From: Leptolyngbya sp. SIOISBB
GTDB taxonomy: Bacteria; Cyanobacteriota; Cyanobacteriia; Phormidesmidales; Phormidesmidaceae
Direction of reading: 5' to 3'
Length of the DNA: 64,000 bases
Assembly: GCA_010671905.1 (NCBI GenBank)
Contig: JAAHII010000001.1
Span: 4,278,001-4,342,000, forward strand
Part shown: positions 63,046 through 64,000 of the stretch, one piece after another
Position numbering within the stretch: position 1 is the first letter of the stretch
Layout of the letters: each line of letters begins with the position of its first letter
Notes under the pieces: generated by a model
Told to the model about the DNA's origin: nothing
Seen by the model: the letters and a program-made list of their open reading frames with translations, nothing else
The model's database searches: none
Made by a program: the position numbers and the translations under genes

Positions 63046-64000
63046 CTACGCGGCAACACCTGATAGCTCTTGCAGTAACTGACAGACTTGCTGGGCTGTC
63101 GCTGGGGCTAGCAACACGCCGTTGCGATAGTGTCCCGTCGCCAAAATACCATTGCGAAATCCCTCAAGGGGTTGAATTACAGGGGCCGCTTGGCCTTGGG
63201 GGCGAGGGCGCAAACCATACCAAGTCGATAGCATTTGGCCGGATTGGAGGGCCGGGCAGTATGCAATGGCGGCTTGCCAGACGGCATCCAGAGCAGCTGA
63301 TTCGGGGAGGGGCGATCGCTCACCATCAGGTGGAAATTCCACGGTAGCGGCCACGCCGTAAACGCGATCACCCATGGGGACCAGATGGACATCATCACCA
63401 TTGATGACAGGCTGAAAGGACGCATCTCCCAAAGCTTCTGGCACTTGAATGCGCAATCCCTGACCGAGCACTGGTATGAGGGGCAACGTCTGACCCAGAT
63501 TTTGGGTCAGCAATTCACTGCCCAGACCGGCGGTCATGATGACCCAATCGGCAGGATAAGTTTGGGTCCGAGTACACACTCCCTGGAGGCGATCGCCCTG
63601 GTGTTCAAACCCAAGTACCGCCGTATCTGTGTGCAATTCCGCCCCTTGGAGTTGAGCCGCGTGAATGAGGGTTTGGGTCAATGCGGTCGGGGTGATTTGC
63701 AAATCTTGCGGCGAATAAATGCCGGCAATGACTTTGTCAGTATTGAGGTTAGGACAGGCCGCAGCAACTTGTGCAGGAGACCAGATATCTAGCTGCCAGC
63801 CTTGGCGTTGACGGATGGCTTGTAACGACTGCCAGCGCGGCAGCGTGGCCTGATCAAAACACAGACTGAGAATGCCCTGGCGGTTATGGGGTACCAATTG
63901 CCCCGTCAACTCAGCCAGTTCTGGCAGCAACGTCGCGTAACGGCGCAGGCTGGCTTCGCGTAAGCGCCAGTTACGACCTTTGACCTTGTGACTGATGACC
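63046..64000 (-). CDS. thiO: Glycine oxidase-like FAD-dependent oxidoreductase (partial)
   Basis: About 318 C-terminal codons; the 5' end lies beyond the right edge. DAO-family: HVLGF-type substrate domain with QTLIHAAQLQGAEL, a FAD-binding TAGLGSELL, and the C-terminal YGLRPRPQGQAAPVI ... LATGHYRNGVLLAPATA typical of ThiO. Oxidises glycine to the iminoacetate needed for the thiazole of thiamine. In some cyanobacteria thiO is fused to thiG; here the gene ends with the oxidase. Confidence 0.88.
   Translation of the reverse strand, partial: VISHKVKGRNWRLREASLRRYATLLPELAELTGQLVPHNRQGILSLCFDQATLPRWQSLQAIRQRQGWQLDIWSPAQVAAACPNLNTDKVIAGIYSPQDLQITPTALTQTLIHAAQLQGAELHTDTAVLGFEHQGDRLQGVCTRTQTYPADWVIMTAGLGSELLTQNLGQTLPLIPVLGQGLRIQVPEALGDASFQPVINGDDVHLVPMGDRVYGVAATVEFPPDGERSPLPESAALDAVWQAAIAYCPALQSGQMLSTWYGLRPRPQGQAAPVIQPLEGFRNGILATGHYRNGVLLAPATAQQVCQLLQELSGVAA

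Overview
The window comes from a cyanobacterium. The palindrome GCGATCGC (HIP1) is everywhere, and the gene set is typically cyanobacterial: class II FBP/SBPase next to hemA, a BicA-type bicarbonate carrier, a cyanobacteriochrome kinase, a DivIVA-like protein beside coaD, and an HtrA/Deg protease. The haemagglutinin-type two-partner secretion pair and the many small dispersed repeats suggest a filamentous Leptolyngbya-like lineage, but I cannot name a genus.

Layout. 0-3.5 kb is core metabolism (glpX, hemA). 3.67-6.76 kb is a compact integrative element at the 3' end of tRNA-Gly(GCC), with a frameshifted tyrosine recombinase and three unknown cargo genes. 7-13 kb is housekeeping (UPF0104 membrane protein, BicA, NlpC/P60 peptidase, aminotransferase, USP). 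13.3-17.3 kb is a scar zone: a methyltransferase gene cut by an IS with a 5-bp target duplication, two integron-like cassettes with attC-like sites, and a non-autonomous IS4-type element with a 12-bp target duplication. 17.4-30.7 kb carries an xdhC-xdhB-xdhA cluster, a CPBP protease, gcvT-gcvH and a glutamate/leucine dehydrogenase.

32.4-41.4 kb is the most unusual part: an RNA-centred island with nearly all features on the minus strand. It holds a tRNA array of about 26 genes (37.29-39.88 kb), a satellite group of three tRNA genes (35.8-36.1 kb), an RtcB RNA ligase, a tRNA-like RNA upstream of rtcB, a DIP1984-family protein, a SEC-C protein, a NADAR protein, an unknown conserved protein and an HNH nuclease. 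Nine of the tRNA genes carry insertions of about 24-48 nt, eight in the T loop and one in the anticodon loop. Most belong to two hairpin repeat families. Matching operator-like dyads (ATACTACA-NN-TGTAGTAT) lie upstream of the array and upstream of the HNH transcription unit. It resembles the horizontally spread long tRNA arrays known from Anabaena plasmids, but combines them with RNA repair genes and hairpin-interrupted tRNAs.

41.6-42.6 kb is IS1 debris with a copied potassium-channel gene fragment. 43-48.1 kb is a TpsA/TpsB pair. 48.6-64 kb is mostly housekeeping: K+ channel, HtrA, NurA, cyanobacteriochrome kinase, KDPG aldolase, LysE exporter, RuvA, DivIVA-like protein and CoaD, phosphoribosyltransferase, and a ThiO-type oxidase cut by the window edge.

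Caveat: at least eight frames are broken by one extra base, mostly in short homopolymers, including in genes that should be functional. Sequencing error is a serious alternative to real pseudogenisation.
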